Source: an uncultured Oscillospiraceae bacterium (GTDB lineage Bacteria; Bacillota; Clostridia; Oscillospirales; Oscillospiraceae). From it: a stretch of DNA of 49,732 bases. Below the pieces are notes generated by a model, which had not been told where the DNA came from, ran no database searches, and saw nothing but the letters and a program-made list of their open reading frames with translations. Position 1 is the first letter of the stretch. Every line of letters begins with the position of its first letter. The stretch lies in contig CANRIW010000012.1 of assembly GCA_947630785.1 (NCBI GenBank), positions 1 through 49,732 on the forward strand, given 5' to 3'. Made by a program: the position numbers and the translations under genes. This document shows, in pieces, positions 34,400 through 42,807 of this stretch.

Positions 34400-35011
34400 T
34401 CAGAGCCAGAACCGCCAGGGCAGCTTCGCGTCCTCCCCGGCGTAGTCCACCCCGATCCGGGGGCCGGAGTGGATGTCCAGCGAGCCCCCGTCCCCGGCCG
34501 GGTCGGTCAGGCCGATCTCCGCCAGGGAGGCGCAGGCCTCCAGCTCCGGGGACCCCCAGGGCAGGCCGTTCAGCCGCCGGTCGATGTTGAGCCCCGCGCA
34601 CACCTTGCCGGGGCCGTCCAGGAAGTGCTTTTTCTGCCGGGCGGTCATCTCCGCCGCCTTGCAATGGAAGCGGTTTTCTGCTATGATGTCAAAGCCGTGC
34701 CGGGGCTCCGCCCCCCGGATGAGCACCGCCGCCGGCTCCCCCTCGGGCTCGGCCACCAGGTTGAGGCAGTGATACATGCCGTAGATGAGATAGACGTAGG
34801 CCGTCCCCGGCGGGGCAAAGAGGGTCTCAGTGCGGGCGGTGCGGCGATAGTTCCAGGCGTGGCAGGCCCGGTCCATCCGGCCGATATACGCCTCCGTCTC
34901 GGTGATCCGGGCGGCCAAAACGAATCCGCCGTACCGCCGTACCAGGTATTTGCCCAGCAGGTCCCGGGCCACGGTCACGGTGTCCCGGTCGAAAAAGGAC
35001 TGCGGCAGCAC
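34400..35011 (-). CDS. DNA-3-methyladenine glycosylase (AAG/MPG type)
   Basis: 203 residues from a GTG at 35011. It removes alkylated purines from DNA, the first step of base excision repair. Family features: FFDRDTVTVARDLLGKYLVR, the catalytic-site region ITETEAYIGRMDRACHA, TLFAPPGTAYVYLIYGMYHCLNLV, and DGPGKVCAGL. Monofunctional and normal length. It is 107 nt upstream of the ThyX-like gene and divergent from the EamA transporter. Confidence 0.94.
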   Translation of the reverse strand: MLPQSFFDRDTVTVARDLLGKYLVRRYGGFVLAARITETEAYIGRMDRACHAWNYRRTARTETLFAPPGTAYVYLIYGMYHCLNLVAEPEGEPAAVLIRGAEPRHGFDIIAENRFHCKAAEMTARQKKHFLDGPGKVCAGLNIDRRLNGLPWGSPELEACASLAEIGLTDPAGDGGSLDIHSGPRIGVDYAGEDAKLPWRFWL

Positions 35012-35053
35012 GGTCCCACCCCTCTCTGAAACTCGTTTGGAGCTGATCTTCTG

Positions 35054-35944
35054 ATGAACGACGCCCTGTTGAAAAAGCTGTCCAAACCCATGATCGTGGC
35101 GGCCACGCTGATCTGGGGCTCCACCTTCTTTTTATTGAAGGACACCCTGGACGACGTGGACCCCCTGTTCCTGCTGGCGTTCCGGTTCACCTTCGCCGCC
35201 GTCCTGCTGGCGCTGGTGTTCTTGAATCGCTGGAAGGGCATCGACGCCGGCTACTGGCTCCGGGGCGGGCTGATGGGCCTGTTCCTGTTCGCGGCCTATA
35301 CGGTGCAGACCTATGGGTTGATCGGCACCACGCCGGGGAAAAACGCCTTTTTCACATCGATCTACTGCGTCATCGTGCCCTTTTTGTACTGGGCGGTGGA
35401 CGGCTCAAGGCCCACCAGATACAATGTGCTGGCCGCCCTGCTGTGCGTGGCCGGGGTGGGGCTGGTGTCCTGGGACGGGGGCTTCGCCCTCACCTGGGGG
35501 GACGGGCTCACCCTGCTGTCTGGGCTGCTGTACGCCTTCCACATCGTGACGGCCACTGTATTCGCCCAAAAGCGGGACGTGTTCCTGCTCACCGTCATCC
35601 AGTTCGGGACGGCGGCGCTCTGCTGCTGGACCGGCACGCTGTGCCTCACCCACGGCGTCCCGGTGGAGGGCCTGCCGCCCAGGGCCTGGGGGGTGCTGCT
35701 CTATCTGGCGGTGTTCGCCACCAGCCTGGCCCTGCTGTTCCAGAACATCGGGCAGAAATACACCGAGCCCGCGGCGGCAGCCCTGCTGCTGGCCCTGGAG
35801 GCCCCCTTCGGGGTGGCCTTCTCCGTCATCTTCACCGACGAGGCCCCCACCCCGCTGATGTATCTGGGGTTCGCCGTCATCTTCCTGGCGGTGGTCTGCT
35901 CGGAGACGCAGTTCAAATTTCTGCGGGCAAAGAACCGGACGTAG
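35054..35944 (+). CDS. EamA/DMT-family transporter
   Basis: 296 residues with about ten hydrophobic segments in two EamA repeats (about 14-140 and 150-288), starting with PMIVAATLIWGSTFFLLKDTL. The family exports or exchanges metabolites such as amino acids. The substrate cannot be told from sequence. GGAG lies 11 nt before ATG 35054. Monocistronic; a palindromic repeat follows. Confidence 0.9.
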   Translation: MNDALLKKLSKPMIVAATLIWGSTFFLLKDTLDDVDPLFLLAFRFTFAAVLLALVFLNRWKGIDAGYWLRGGLMGLFLFAAYTVQTYGLIGTTPGKNAFFTSIYCVIVPFLYWAVDGSRPTRYNVLAALLCVAGVGLVSWDGGFALTWGDGLTLLSGLLYAFHIVTATVFAQKRDVFLLTVIQFGTAALCCWTGTLCLTHGVPVEGLPPRAWGVLLYLAVFATSLALLFQNIGQKYTEPAAAALLLALEAPFGVAFSVIFTDEAPTPLMYLGFAVIFLAVVCSETQFKFLRAKNRT

Positions 35945-35984
35945 AAACACCTTAAAAAGCCTTCCCCAAATTAAATCAATATTC

Positions 35985-36141
35985 CTCTAAGAGCCTTCCC
36001 CATTTATGGGGAAGGTGGCAGCCCAAAGGGCTGACGGATGAGGTTTGGGGAAGGCGGCGACGATGGGTCGGCTGACAGCTGACCTCGCCGCCCCCTCATC
36101 CGCCCCCTTCGGGGGCACCTTCCCCCCTGCGGGTGGAAGGC
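35985..36141. repeat. Palindromic dispersed repeat B
   Basis: About 157 bp of nested inverted repeats. GCCTTCCCC/GGGGAAGG hairpins lie at both ends, with an outer GACGGATGAGG matched by CCTCATCCG further on. It ends at the stop codon of the leftward hydrolase gene. A partial end copy (AGCCTTCCCC) lies just before it, near 35956. A second repeat family, distinct from A1/A2. No ORF. Confidence 0.8.
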
Positions 36142-37068
36142 TTAAATGTGCCTCTCCAGCCAGGCCAGCACGTCGGCGTAAACCTCGTCCCTGTTCAGCT
36201 CGTTGAGCATCTCGTGCCGCCCGCCGGGGTAGAGCTTCATGGTCAGGTCCCTGGTGCCGGCGGCCTTGAAGTAGCCGTACACCTTCTCCACGCCCCTGCC
36301 GTTGGAGCCCACCGGGTCGTTGTCCCCGGAGAACAGGTAGACGGGGGTGTTGGGGTCCATTTTGGCCAGGTTCTTCTTGTCGGAGATGAACTGGAGGCCC
36401 TCCATCATGTCCCGGAACAGGCCCGCCGTGGGCTTGAAGGTGCAAAAGGGGTCGGCCAGGTAGGAGTCCACCACCTTCTCGTCCCGGCTGATCCAGTCCG
36501 CCGTGGTGCGGTTGGGCCTGAACTGCTTGTTGTAGCCCCCCAGGGCCAGATCGTACACCAGGTCGCTGACCGTGTCGGGGCCCTTGAGGGCGCACACCGC
36601 CGAGGCCAGCGCCCGCCCCGCCGCCACCAGCGGGGCCTTCTCCTGCCCCGTGCCGGAGAGGATGGCTCCGGTCACCGTGCCGGGATAGACGCACAGATAG
36701 GTCCGGACCAAAAACGACCCCATGGAGTGGCCAAACAGGAAATAGGGGATATTGGGGTGGTCCACCCCTGTCCGCTCCCGGAGGGTGTGGACGTCCGCCG
36801 TGGTCAACATCCAGCCGTCCTTGTGGGCCAGATGGCCGTATTTGCCGTCGGTGACCGTCTTGCCATGGCCCAGATGGTCGCCGCCCACCACCAGATAGCC
36901 GTGGTCCGCCAGGAAGCGGGCGAAGGCTCCGTACCGGCCCATGTGCTCCACCACGCCGTGGACGATCTGCACCACCGCCCTGGGGACCCCCTCCGGGGCC
37001 CACTGGTAGCAGGCGATCTGATGGATCCCGTCGTTGGAGGGGAAGGTATGCTCCGAAAATACCGCCAT
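36142..37068 (-). CDS. Alpha/beta hydrolase, monoacylglycerol lipase type
   Basis: 308 residues. Typical Hydrolase_4 layout: VVQIVHGVVEHMGRY with the oxyanion HG, GGDHLGHGKT, the nucleophile in FGHSMGSFL, the acid near SGDNDPVG, and the histidine in PGGRHEMLNE. The family cleaves monoacylglycerols or lysophospholipids; the true substrate is open. ATG 37068 is chosen because homology begins at MAVFSEHTF and AAGGTG precedes it. The stop codon directly abuts repeat B. Monocistronic. Confidence 0.92.
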   Translation of the reverse strand: MAVFSEHTFPSNDGIHQIACYQWAPEGVPRAVVQIVHGVVEHMGRYGAFARFLADHGYLVVGGDHLGHGKTVTDGKYGHLAHKDGWMLTTADVHTLRERTGVDHPNIPYFLFGHSMGSFLVRTYLCVYPGTVTGAILSGTGQEKAPLVAAGRALASAVCALKGPDTVSDLVYDLALGGYNKQFRPNRTTADWISRDEKVVDSYLADPFCTFKPTAGLFRDMMEGLQFISDKKNLAKMDPNTPVYLFSGDNDPVGSNGRGVEKVYGYFKAAGTRDLTMKLYPGGRHEMLNELNRDEVYADVLAWLERHI

Positions 37069-37104
37069 TGCGCTCACCTTTTCCTTTCTATCCGCGTTCA
37101 GTTG

Positions 37105-37113
37105 TGTTATGAT
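37105..37113 (+). promoter_or_regulatory. Extended -10 promoter of queH
   Basis: TGT-TATGAT (37105-37113), about 53 nt before the GTG start of queH; no clear -35. I see no preQ1 riboswitch in the short leader. Confidence 0.5.
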
Positions 37114-37165
37114 AGCTTTAGTGTACTCAAAACGGCGCCAAATGTCAATGTAGGAGGCGGTCCAA

Positions 37166-37741
37166 GTGTCCCTGCTGCTCCACATCTGCTGCGCCCCCTG
37201 CTCGGTGGCCTGCATCAAACAGCTCCGGGAGGAGGGGACGGAGCCCACCGGCTTCTGGTACAATCCCAATATCCACCCCTTCCAGGAGTATAAGGCCCGG
37301 CGAGACACCCTCCGGCAGTACGCAGGGAACATCGGCCTGAAACTGGTGGAGGAGGACTTCTACGGCCTGCGGCCCTTCACCGCCGCCGTGGCCGCCGACC
37401 CGGACCACCGGTGCGGGTACTGCTACCTCTGCCGGATGGAGAGGACCGCCCAATACGCGGCGGAGCACGGCTTTGACCGCTTCTCCACCACCCTGCTCAT
37501 CTCCCCCTATCAAAACCGGGAGCTGATCTGCGCCACCGGCGCGAAGATGGGGGAACGATACGGCGTGGAGTTCGTGCCCTACGACTTCCGCCCCCGATTC
37601 AAAGAAGGCCAGGAGGAGGCCAGGGCCCTGGGGCTCTATATGCAGAAGTACTGCGGCTGTGTGTACAGCGAGGAGGACCGCTTCTCTAACCGCCGCAAAA
37701 AGGAGCTGCACAAGCTCCACAAGCAGCAGGGGCAGGGATAA
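37166..37741 (+). CDS. queH: Epoxyqueuosine reductase QueH
   Basis: 191 residues from a GTG with TAGGAGG 8 nt before it. QueH reduces epoxyqueuosine to queuosine in tRNA, replacing cobalamin-dependent QueG. The metal and iron-sulfur cysteines are visible: HICCAPC at 6-12, RCGYCYLCR in the middle, and the C-terminal CGCVYSEEDR. No other queuosine gene is nearby, so salvage or a distant pathway must supply the substrate. Confidence 0.94.
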   Translation: MSLLLHICCAPCSVACIKQLREEGTEPTGFWYNPNIHPFQEYKARRDTLRQYAGNIGLKLVEEDFYGLRPFTAAVAADPDHRCGYCYLCRMERTAQYAAEHGFDRFSTTLLISPYQNRELICATGAKMGERYGVEFVPYDFRPRFKEGQEEARALGLYMQKYCGCVYSEEDRFSNRRKKELHKLHKQQGQG

Positions 37742-37767
37742 AAAAAGAGCCGGCCCGCGGCCGGCTC
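37742..37767 (-). terminator. Terminator of the CBS-domain gene
   Basis: A 9-bp stem (37747-37755 with 37759-37767, GAGCCGGCC/GGCCGGCTC, loop CGC). On the reverse strand it is followed by six T residues, the last of which touch the queH stop codon. Confidence 0.85.
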
Positions 37768-37780
37768 TCAAAAAGCGGAT

Positions 37781-38212
37781 TCAGTCCAGGACGGCGGCGG
37801 CCTCCACACAGGCGTGGCTGGGCACGGTGAGCTTCCGCAGGATGGTCCGCCGGGTGACGATGCCCATAAAGGCCCCCCGGTCATCCACCACCGGCACGAA
37901 GTTCTGCCCCATGGCCCGCTCCAGCAGAGCCTCCATCCCCACCCGGACGCTGACCGGGGGATTGAAGTTGGGCCGCAGCACCTCCTTCAGCAGCCCGCGC
38001 TCCTGGATCCGCAGGGAGTCGTCCTCCCGGTCCAGGAAGTGCCAGAGGAAATCCCCTTCACTGACGGTGCCCACATACTGCCCGTCCCGGCTCAGCACCG
38101 GCACGGCGGTATACCCGTGCTCCCGCAAAATCTTCAGACTCTTCTGGATGGTGTAATCCTCGTACAAATAGACCACCTGTATTTTCGGGGTCAACAGGGA
38201 TACGACGTTCAC
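37781..38212 (-). CDS. CBS-domain pair protein
   Basis: 143 residues, essentially two CBS domains (about 2-60 and 75-135). CBS pairs bind adenine nucleotides and usually regulate enzymes or channels; stand-alone forms sense energy state. The GTG at 38212 (VNVVSLLTP) is chosen because GGAGG lies 8 nt before it. The upstream ATGs at 38254 and 38260 have no ribosome binding site and add only a low-complexity KPRRKQGGGG stretch. Confidence 0.88.
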   Translation of the reverse strand: MNVVSLLTPKIQVVYLYEDYTIQKSLKILREHGYTAVPVLSRDGQYVGTVSEGDFLWHFLDREDDSLRIQERGLLKEVLRPNFNPPVSVRVGMEALLERAMGQNFVPVVDDRGAFMGIVTRRTILRKLTVPSHACVEAAAVLD

Positions 38213-38334
38213 GCCCCCACCTCCTTGTTTTCGGCGCGGTTTCCCTTTCGACATCTCCATTTTACCAAAAGACAGCTGCGCTGTCTATCAATAAAGTGTT
38301 AAATCTTCCGATCATTTTCGAGGGAGGGACGCCC

Positions 38335-39699
38335 ATGGCGGTCAAAGAGGGACAGCTCCACCGGGTCCGCATCGACAACTGCACCGTTGACGGCGACGGC
38401 ATGGCCCGCATCGACGGTATGGCCGTCTTTGTCCACGGCGCCCTCCGGGGGGAGCTGGCCGACGTGATCATCGAGCACGTGGGCCACAGCGCCGCCTGGG
38501 CGGGGGTGAAGCGCATCGTGGAGCCCTCCCCTGAACGACGGGAGCCGGACTGCCCCCATTACGTGGACTGCGGCGGCTGCCGCTTCCGCCACGCCTCCTA
38601 CGCCGAGGAGCTGGAGGTCAAGCGCCGGCGGGTGGAGGACGCCCTCAAGCGCATCGGTGGAGTTGACATAACTGTCGATACCATCCACGGGGCCGCGTCG
38701 CCGGACCGGTACCGAAACAAGGCCCAGTTCCCCGTCGCCCAGGGGCCCAGGGTGGGCTTCTACCGCCCCAGGACCCATCAGGTAGTTGACATAAAAGATT
38801 GCCTCCTCCAGCCGGTCCAGTGCACCGCCCTGGCGGGGGCCCTGCGGGGGTGGATGGCCGGCCGCGGCATCCCCGCCTACGATGAAAAGGGCCACACTGG
38901 GCTGATACGGCACCTGTACGTCCGCACCGACCGGGCGGGCGAAGCCCTGTGCTGCCTGGTGGTCAACGCCTCTGCTGGACAGGCCCTCCCCTTCGAGGGG
39001 GAACTGGTGAGCGCACTCCGCTCCGGCCTCCCCTCCCTCACCGGGGTAGTGCTCAACTACAACCCCGCCCGGACCAACGTTGTACTGGGCCGGGACTTCC
39101 GCACTCTCTGGGGCCGGGACTGGCTGGAGGACGAGCTGTGCGGGCTCACCTTCCGCATCTCCCCCCGCTCGTTCTATCAGGTGAACCGGGCGCAATGCGA
39201 AGTCCTTTACGGCCTGGCGACGGAGTTCGCCGGCCTCGCCGGGAAAGAGACGGTGCTGGACCTGTACTGCGGCATCGGGACCATCTCCCTGGTGATGGCC
39301 CGCCGCGCCGGACGGGTGATCGGTGTGGAGGTGGTGCCCGAGGCCGTAGAGGACGCCAGGGAGAACGCCCGCCGCAACGGCGTCGGCAACGCGGAGTTCT
39401 GGTGCGGGGACGCCTCCGACGCCGCGAAGCGCCTGCTGGACCAGGGCCTGCGGCCCCGCGTGGTGGTGGTGGACCCGCCCCGGAAGGGGCTGGCGGAGGA
39501 CGTGGTCGACACTATTGCCGCCATGGGACCGGACCGGGTGGTGTACGTGTCCTGCGACCCGGCCACCCTGGCAAGGGATGTGAAGCGCTTCGGGGCGCTG
39601 GGGTACGCCGTCCGGCGGGCCGAGGCCGTGGATATGTTCCCCAGGACGGGACATGTGGAGACGGTGGTATTGATGTCATGCAATGATTCCGTCCCTTAG
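38335..39699 (+). CDS. 23S rRNA (uracil-5-)-methyltransferase, RlmD/RumA type
   Basis: 454 residues. The N-terminal TRAM domain (about 5-60) is followed by an iron-sulfur cysteine set (Cys73, Cys79, Cys82 in CPHYVDCGGC, plus Cys near 152). The SAM-binding domain shows VLDLYCGIGTISLVMA. The catalytic site has DPPRKG and the nucleophilic cysteine in YVSCDPATLARD. It makes 5-methyluridine in RNA; whether in 23S rRNA or elsewhere is not decided by sequence alone. GGGAGG precedes ATG 38335. Confidence 0.93.
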   Translation: MAVKEGQLHRVRIDNCTVDGDGMARIDGMAVFVHGALRGELADVIIEHVGHSAAWAGVKRIVEPSPERREPDCPHYVDCGGCRFRHASYAEELEVKRRRVEDALKRIGGVDITVDTIHGAASPDRYRNKAQFPVAQGPRVGFYRPRTHQVVDIKDCLLQPVQCTALAGALRGWMAGRGIPAYDEKGHTGLIRHLYVRTDRAGEALCCLVVNASAGQALPFEGELVSALRSGLPSLTGVVLNYNPARTNVVLGRDFRTLWGRDWLEDELCGLTFRISPRSFYQVNRAQCEVLYGLATEFAGLAGKETVLDLYCGIGTISLVMARRAGRVIGVEVVPEAVEDARENARRNGVGNAEFWCGDASDAAKRLLDQGLRPRVVVVDPPRKGLAEDVVDTIAAMGPDRVVYVSCDPATLARDVKRFGALGYAVRRAEAVDMFPRTGHVETVVLMSCNDSVP

Positions 39700-39745
39700 A
39701 ACCCATGAATTAGTATACTGAGGTTATGGAAGAAAGCGATACGAT

Positions 39746-40624
39746 ATGAGCGGGAAAAGAATAAGGCACACATCGGAGTGGAAACCGTTTTCAGAATTAA
39801 GATCAGTGCAACGCAATATCTCCGGTCTTGGATACAATAAGGACTATATCGAAGAACATGGCCTTAATGAAACGAAGATATTTCATTGGGACAACATGGT
39901 CACGGGAGTAGCGTGCTACTTTGAACCTCTTGAAGTTAGGGCAGATGGAAATGAAATTCTCTGGCGGTATAACGAGAACCATACGCATATGGAGGCGCCG
40001 GAGGAGTTTGAGACACAATTTGGAACCTTCAACAATCATAATAACGGGGAGTTTGTAAGTTGGCTTGGGAAAGATAATCATGATAGCCCGCCCAAGAAAG
40101 AAAAAGAAACAAAAAGCTATTTTGGACGTGATGATTATTTTATTGAAGGTAATTATTGCGACATGTTTGACTGCGGAGAGTACTCGTATGCTATTTCTAA
40201 CTTGATGCATATGGGCCTTGGAATCTTCAAAATTATAAGGATCGATAAAAATCTCGAAACTGCAACTATGTATGATAATCATCGTGATGATGATCATCCC
40301 CGGCTTGAATATTTAGGACGTTTTCAGAGTACCGAAGGATATGTTGTTATAACCAGTGGTTCCCAAGAATTGAAGAACACGGGGGAGAGGCAGGGATTTC
40401 AAGACATTACGATCCTTTTTCAAATCGACAGAAGCGGGACATGCATAAAGAGCAGTGAGTGGAACTTCTCGATTTCGTCTGCAAACAGCATAGTCGCAGT
40501 AGGCGATTACGTATACTTTGGACAGAATAAAATGATTACCCGTTTAAATATGCACTCAGGAGAGACTATGTTTTTTACGAATAAAACAGATGCTGAAATT
40601 GCTGCACTTGTAGATATATGGTGA
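39746..40624 (+). CDS. AT-rich unknown protein, probably cut short by a TGA
   Basis: 292 codons to a TGA. No family recognised: a soluble, Asn/Asp/Tyr/Phe-rich protein without signal or membrane helix. Base and codon use differ sharply from all neighbours (AT-rich, many AAT, GAT, ATA and TAT codons), a sign of recent transfer. The reading frame continues open after the TGA for 61 more codons with the same composition, ending at TAA 40808-40810, so the gene was probably 354 codons long. The ribosome binding site is weak. It lies directly upstream of a barnase-like gene. It could be an immunity-type protein (speculative). Confidence 0.65.
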   Translation: MSGKRIRHTSEWKPFSELRSVQRNISGLGYNKDYIEEHGLNETKIFHWDNMVTGVACYFEPLEVRADGNEILWRYNENHTHMEAPEEFETQFGTFNNHNNGEFVSWLGKDNHDSPPKKEKETKSYFGRDDYFIEGNYCDMFDCGEYSYAISNLMHMGLGIFKIIRIDKNLETATMYDNHRDDDHPRLEYLGRFQSTEGYVVITSGSQELKNTGERQGFQDITILFQIDRSGTCIKSSEWNFSISSANSIVAVGDYVYFGQNKMITRLNMHSGETMFFTNKTDAEIAALVDIW

Positions 40625-40810
40625 TTCCTTAGCGAAGACGAAAATTATTCTTTGAAACATGAAAAGCGCGATCATGTGGACCCTCTGCCGTATCTAATGT
40701 GCTATGGCAGGGTGACAGACCCTGGCGAATGGCTTGGAGACATCATCGGTGTAGCAGAGGAAATCCCGGATGGGTATAAATTGCTCGATGAAATATGTGT
40801 TGACTGGTAA
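40625..40810 (+). pseudogene. In-frame continuation of the AT-rich gene beyond its TGA
   Basis: 61 sense codons in the same frame (beginning FLSEDENYSLKHEKRD and ending LLDEICVDW) followed by TAA. It has no start of its own with a ribosome binding site. The protein-like composition and shared frame indicate it is the C-terminal part of the upstream gene, separated by one nonsense codon. Confidence 0.65.
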
Positions 40811-40870
40811 ATTCCATGCGGAATTGTTCTTGCCACTGCTCAAGACACAACGATATTTGGAGGACTGACC

Positions 40871-41506
40871 ATGAAAAAGAGACTTCTCGCCCTGCTGCTG
40901 GCCCTGCTGACGCTGCTGGCCTGTCTCACCGCCTGCACGGCGGACGACGTCAACCAGTTCCTGGACGACTACGGCGACGAGATCATCGGCGACGTGATCG
41001 ACGGCCTGGAGGACGATTCCACCGCCCAACCGGCCACAGAGGCCCCCGTTGAAACGGAGACCCCCGAACAGACGGAGGAGCCTGCCGCCCAGGAGACGGA
41101 CGCCCCCGCCGCCCCCACAGAGAAGCCGGAGGACGAAGACCTGCCCGTCTACGGGGAATATTACTACGACGTGGTCAACGTGGTGCTGTACCTGGAGACC
41201 TACGGCGAGCTGCCCCCCAACTACATCACCAAGGACGAGGCCCGGGACCTGGGCTGGTCCGGCGGCTCTGTGGAGAAGTACATGGAGGGCGCGGCCATCG
41301 GCGGCGACCGGTTCGGCAACCACGAGGGCCTGCTGCCCACCGCCAAGGGCCGCAGCTACACCGAGTGCGACATCGACACCGACGGCTACGGCTCCAGAGG
41401 GGCCCGGCGGCTCATCTTCTCCAACGACGGGCTGTATTTCTACACCGTGGACCACTACGAATCCTTCAAAGAGGTGACGGTGGAGGGGGGGAAGGTCACA
41501 TGGTGA
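40871..41506 (+). CDS. Barnase-like ribonuclease with lipoprotein signal
   Basis: 211 residues. The signal peptide ends in the lipobox LTAC (Cys22). A Glu/Pro/Thr-rich linker (about 50-92) leads to a barnase domain (about 95-211: YGELPPNYITKDEARDLGW, IGGDRFGNHEGLLP). The catalytic residues match barnase: Glu165 in YTECDID (Glu73), Arg179/180 in GARRLIFSND (Arg87) and His195 in VDHYESF (His102). It should be an active extracellular or membrane-tethered RNase. GGAGG precedes the ATG. The barstar gene overlaps its end by 7 nt. Confidence 0.9.
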   Translation: MKKRLLALLLALLTLLACLTACTADDVNQFLDDYGDEIIGDVIDGLEDDSTAQPATEAPVETETPEQTEEPAAQETDAPAAPTEKPEDEDLPVYGEYYYDVVNVVLYLETYGELPPNYITKDEARDLGWSGGSVEKYMEGAAIGGDRFGNHEGLLPTAKGRSYTECDIDTDGYGSRGARRLIFSNDGLYFYTVDHYESFKEVTVEGGKVTW

Positions 41507-41790
41507 ACCGCGTCACACTGGACTGCGCCCGGCTGCTGGAGCGGCAGGGGGCCCATACCTATCTGGCGGAGGCGCTGGGCCTCCCGGACTACTACGGCCG
41601 GAACCTGGACGCCCTCTACGACTGTCTCACCGATTTAGGGCCCACCGAGCTCACCCTGGAGCGCCCCGAGCTGCTCCGGGAGGCGGGGGGCTATGCCGAG
41701 ATGATCCTGAACGTCATCCTGGAGGCAGCGGAAGGCAATCCCTATCTGACCGCGGACCTCTCCCCCGCCCCGGAGGGCGAGCTCCCATGA
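41500..41790 (+). CDS. Barstar-family ribonuclease inhibitor
   Basis: 96 residues. The barstar signature YYGRNLDALYDCLTDL is at about 30-46; the acidic face that plugs barnase is present. ATG 41500 has GGAGGGGGG upstream and overlaps the barnase stop by 7 nt; a GTG follows at once and could also serve. It protects the cytoplasm from mislocalised ribonuclease. It overlaps the asparaginase gene by 4 nt (ATGA), so all three are coupled. Confidence 0.93.
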   Translation: MVNRVTLDCARLLERQGAHTYLAEALGLPDYYGRNLDALYDCLTDLGPTELTLERPELLREAGGYAEMILNVILEAAEGNPYLTADLSPAPEGELP

Positions 41791-42782
41791 AAAAGATCCT
41801 GCTCATCGGCACCGGCGGCACCATCGCCTCCGCCCCCACCGGGGAGGGGCTGGCCCCCGGCCTCACCACCGAGGAGCTGCTGCGCCGCATCCCCGACGTG
41901 AAAAAGGCCTGCGCCGTGGACTGCGTCCAGCTCCTGGCCCTGGACAGCACCGACATAGGGCCCAGACACTGGCGGATGCTGGTGGAGTGCATCCGGGAGA
42001 ACTACGGCGGGTATGACGGGTTCGTCATCACCCACGGCACCGACACCATGGCCTACACCGCCGCCGCCCTCAGCTACATGATCCAGAACTCCCCAAAGCC
42101 CATCGTGCTCACCGGGGCCCAAAAGCCCATCGGGTTCGACACCACCGACTCCCGGGCCAACCTGACCGACGCGTTCCTGTGCGCCTCCGCCGACCTGCCG
42201 GGGGTGTCCATCGTGTTCGACCACAAGGTCATCCTGGGCACCCGGGCCAAAAAGACCCGCTCCCACAGCTTCAGCGCCTTCGAGAGTATCAACTACCCGG
42301 AGCTGGCGGTGGTGCGGGACGGGGTGCTGTTACGGTACATCCGGCAGGAGTGCGCCGCCGCGCCCATCTTTTATCCGGAGCTGAACCATAACGTGGCCCT
42401 GATGAAGCTGACGCCGGGGGCGGACCGGGAGGCGCTGGACTTTCTGTTCACCCGGAACGACGCGGTGATCATCGAGAGCTACGGGGTGGGCGGCGTCCCC
42501 CAGGAGGGTGGCTTTTATGACTGCATCAAGACCTGGAAGGGGCGTGGCCGGTTCGCCGTCCTCACCACCCAGGTGGAGAACGAGGGCAGCGACCTGAGCG
42601 TGTATCACGTGGGCCACCGGCTGAAAAACGAGCTGGGCGTCCTGGAGGCCTACGACATGACCACCGAGGCGGTGCTGGCCAAGCTCATGTGGCTGCTGGC
42701 CCGCACCAGAGACCAGGCGGAGGTCACGAAGCTGTTCTACACCCCCGTAGCGGGAGACATCCTGTGGACGGCGGGTCGCTGA
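41787..42782 (+). CDS. ansA: Type I L-asparaginase
   Basis: 331 residues, no signal peptide. It hydrolyses asparagine to aspartate and ammonia in the cytoplasm. The two catalytic threonine motifs are GTGGTIAS (about 8-15) and THGTDTMAYTA (near 80). The family region VLTGAQKPI and a C-terminal domain follow. It is translationally coupled to barstar, and the secreted glucanase gene follows 25 nt later. The link with the RNase pair is by operon only. Confidence 0.94.
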   Translation: MKKILLIGTGGTIASAPTGEGLAPGLTTEELLRRIPDVKKACAVDCVQLLALDSTDIGPRHWRMLVECIRENYGGYDGFVITHGTDTMAYTAAALSYMIQNSPKPIVLTGAQKPIGFDTTDSRANLTDAFLCASADLPGVSIVFDHKVILGTRAKKTRSHSFSAFESINYPELAVVRDGVLLRYIRQECAAAPIFYPELNHNVALMKLTPGADREALDFLFTRNDAVIIESYGVGGVPQEGGFYDCIKTWKGRGRFAVLTTQVENEGSDLSVYHVGHRLKNELGVLEAYDMTTEAVLAKLMWLLARTRDQAEVTKLFYTPVAGDILWTAGR

Positions 42783-42807
42783 ATCCCACAGAGAGGAAGT
42801 ATGTGCC

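Noticed and set aside
37069-37165. preQ1 riboswitch before queH
   Set aside because: The leader after the likely start site is only about 45 nt and I see no H-type pseudoknot pattern.
40625-40680. SECIS element after the in-frame TGA
   Set aside because: The 40 nt after the TGA are A-rich with no clear stem and apical GU loop, so selenocysteine insertion is not supported by eye.
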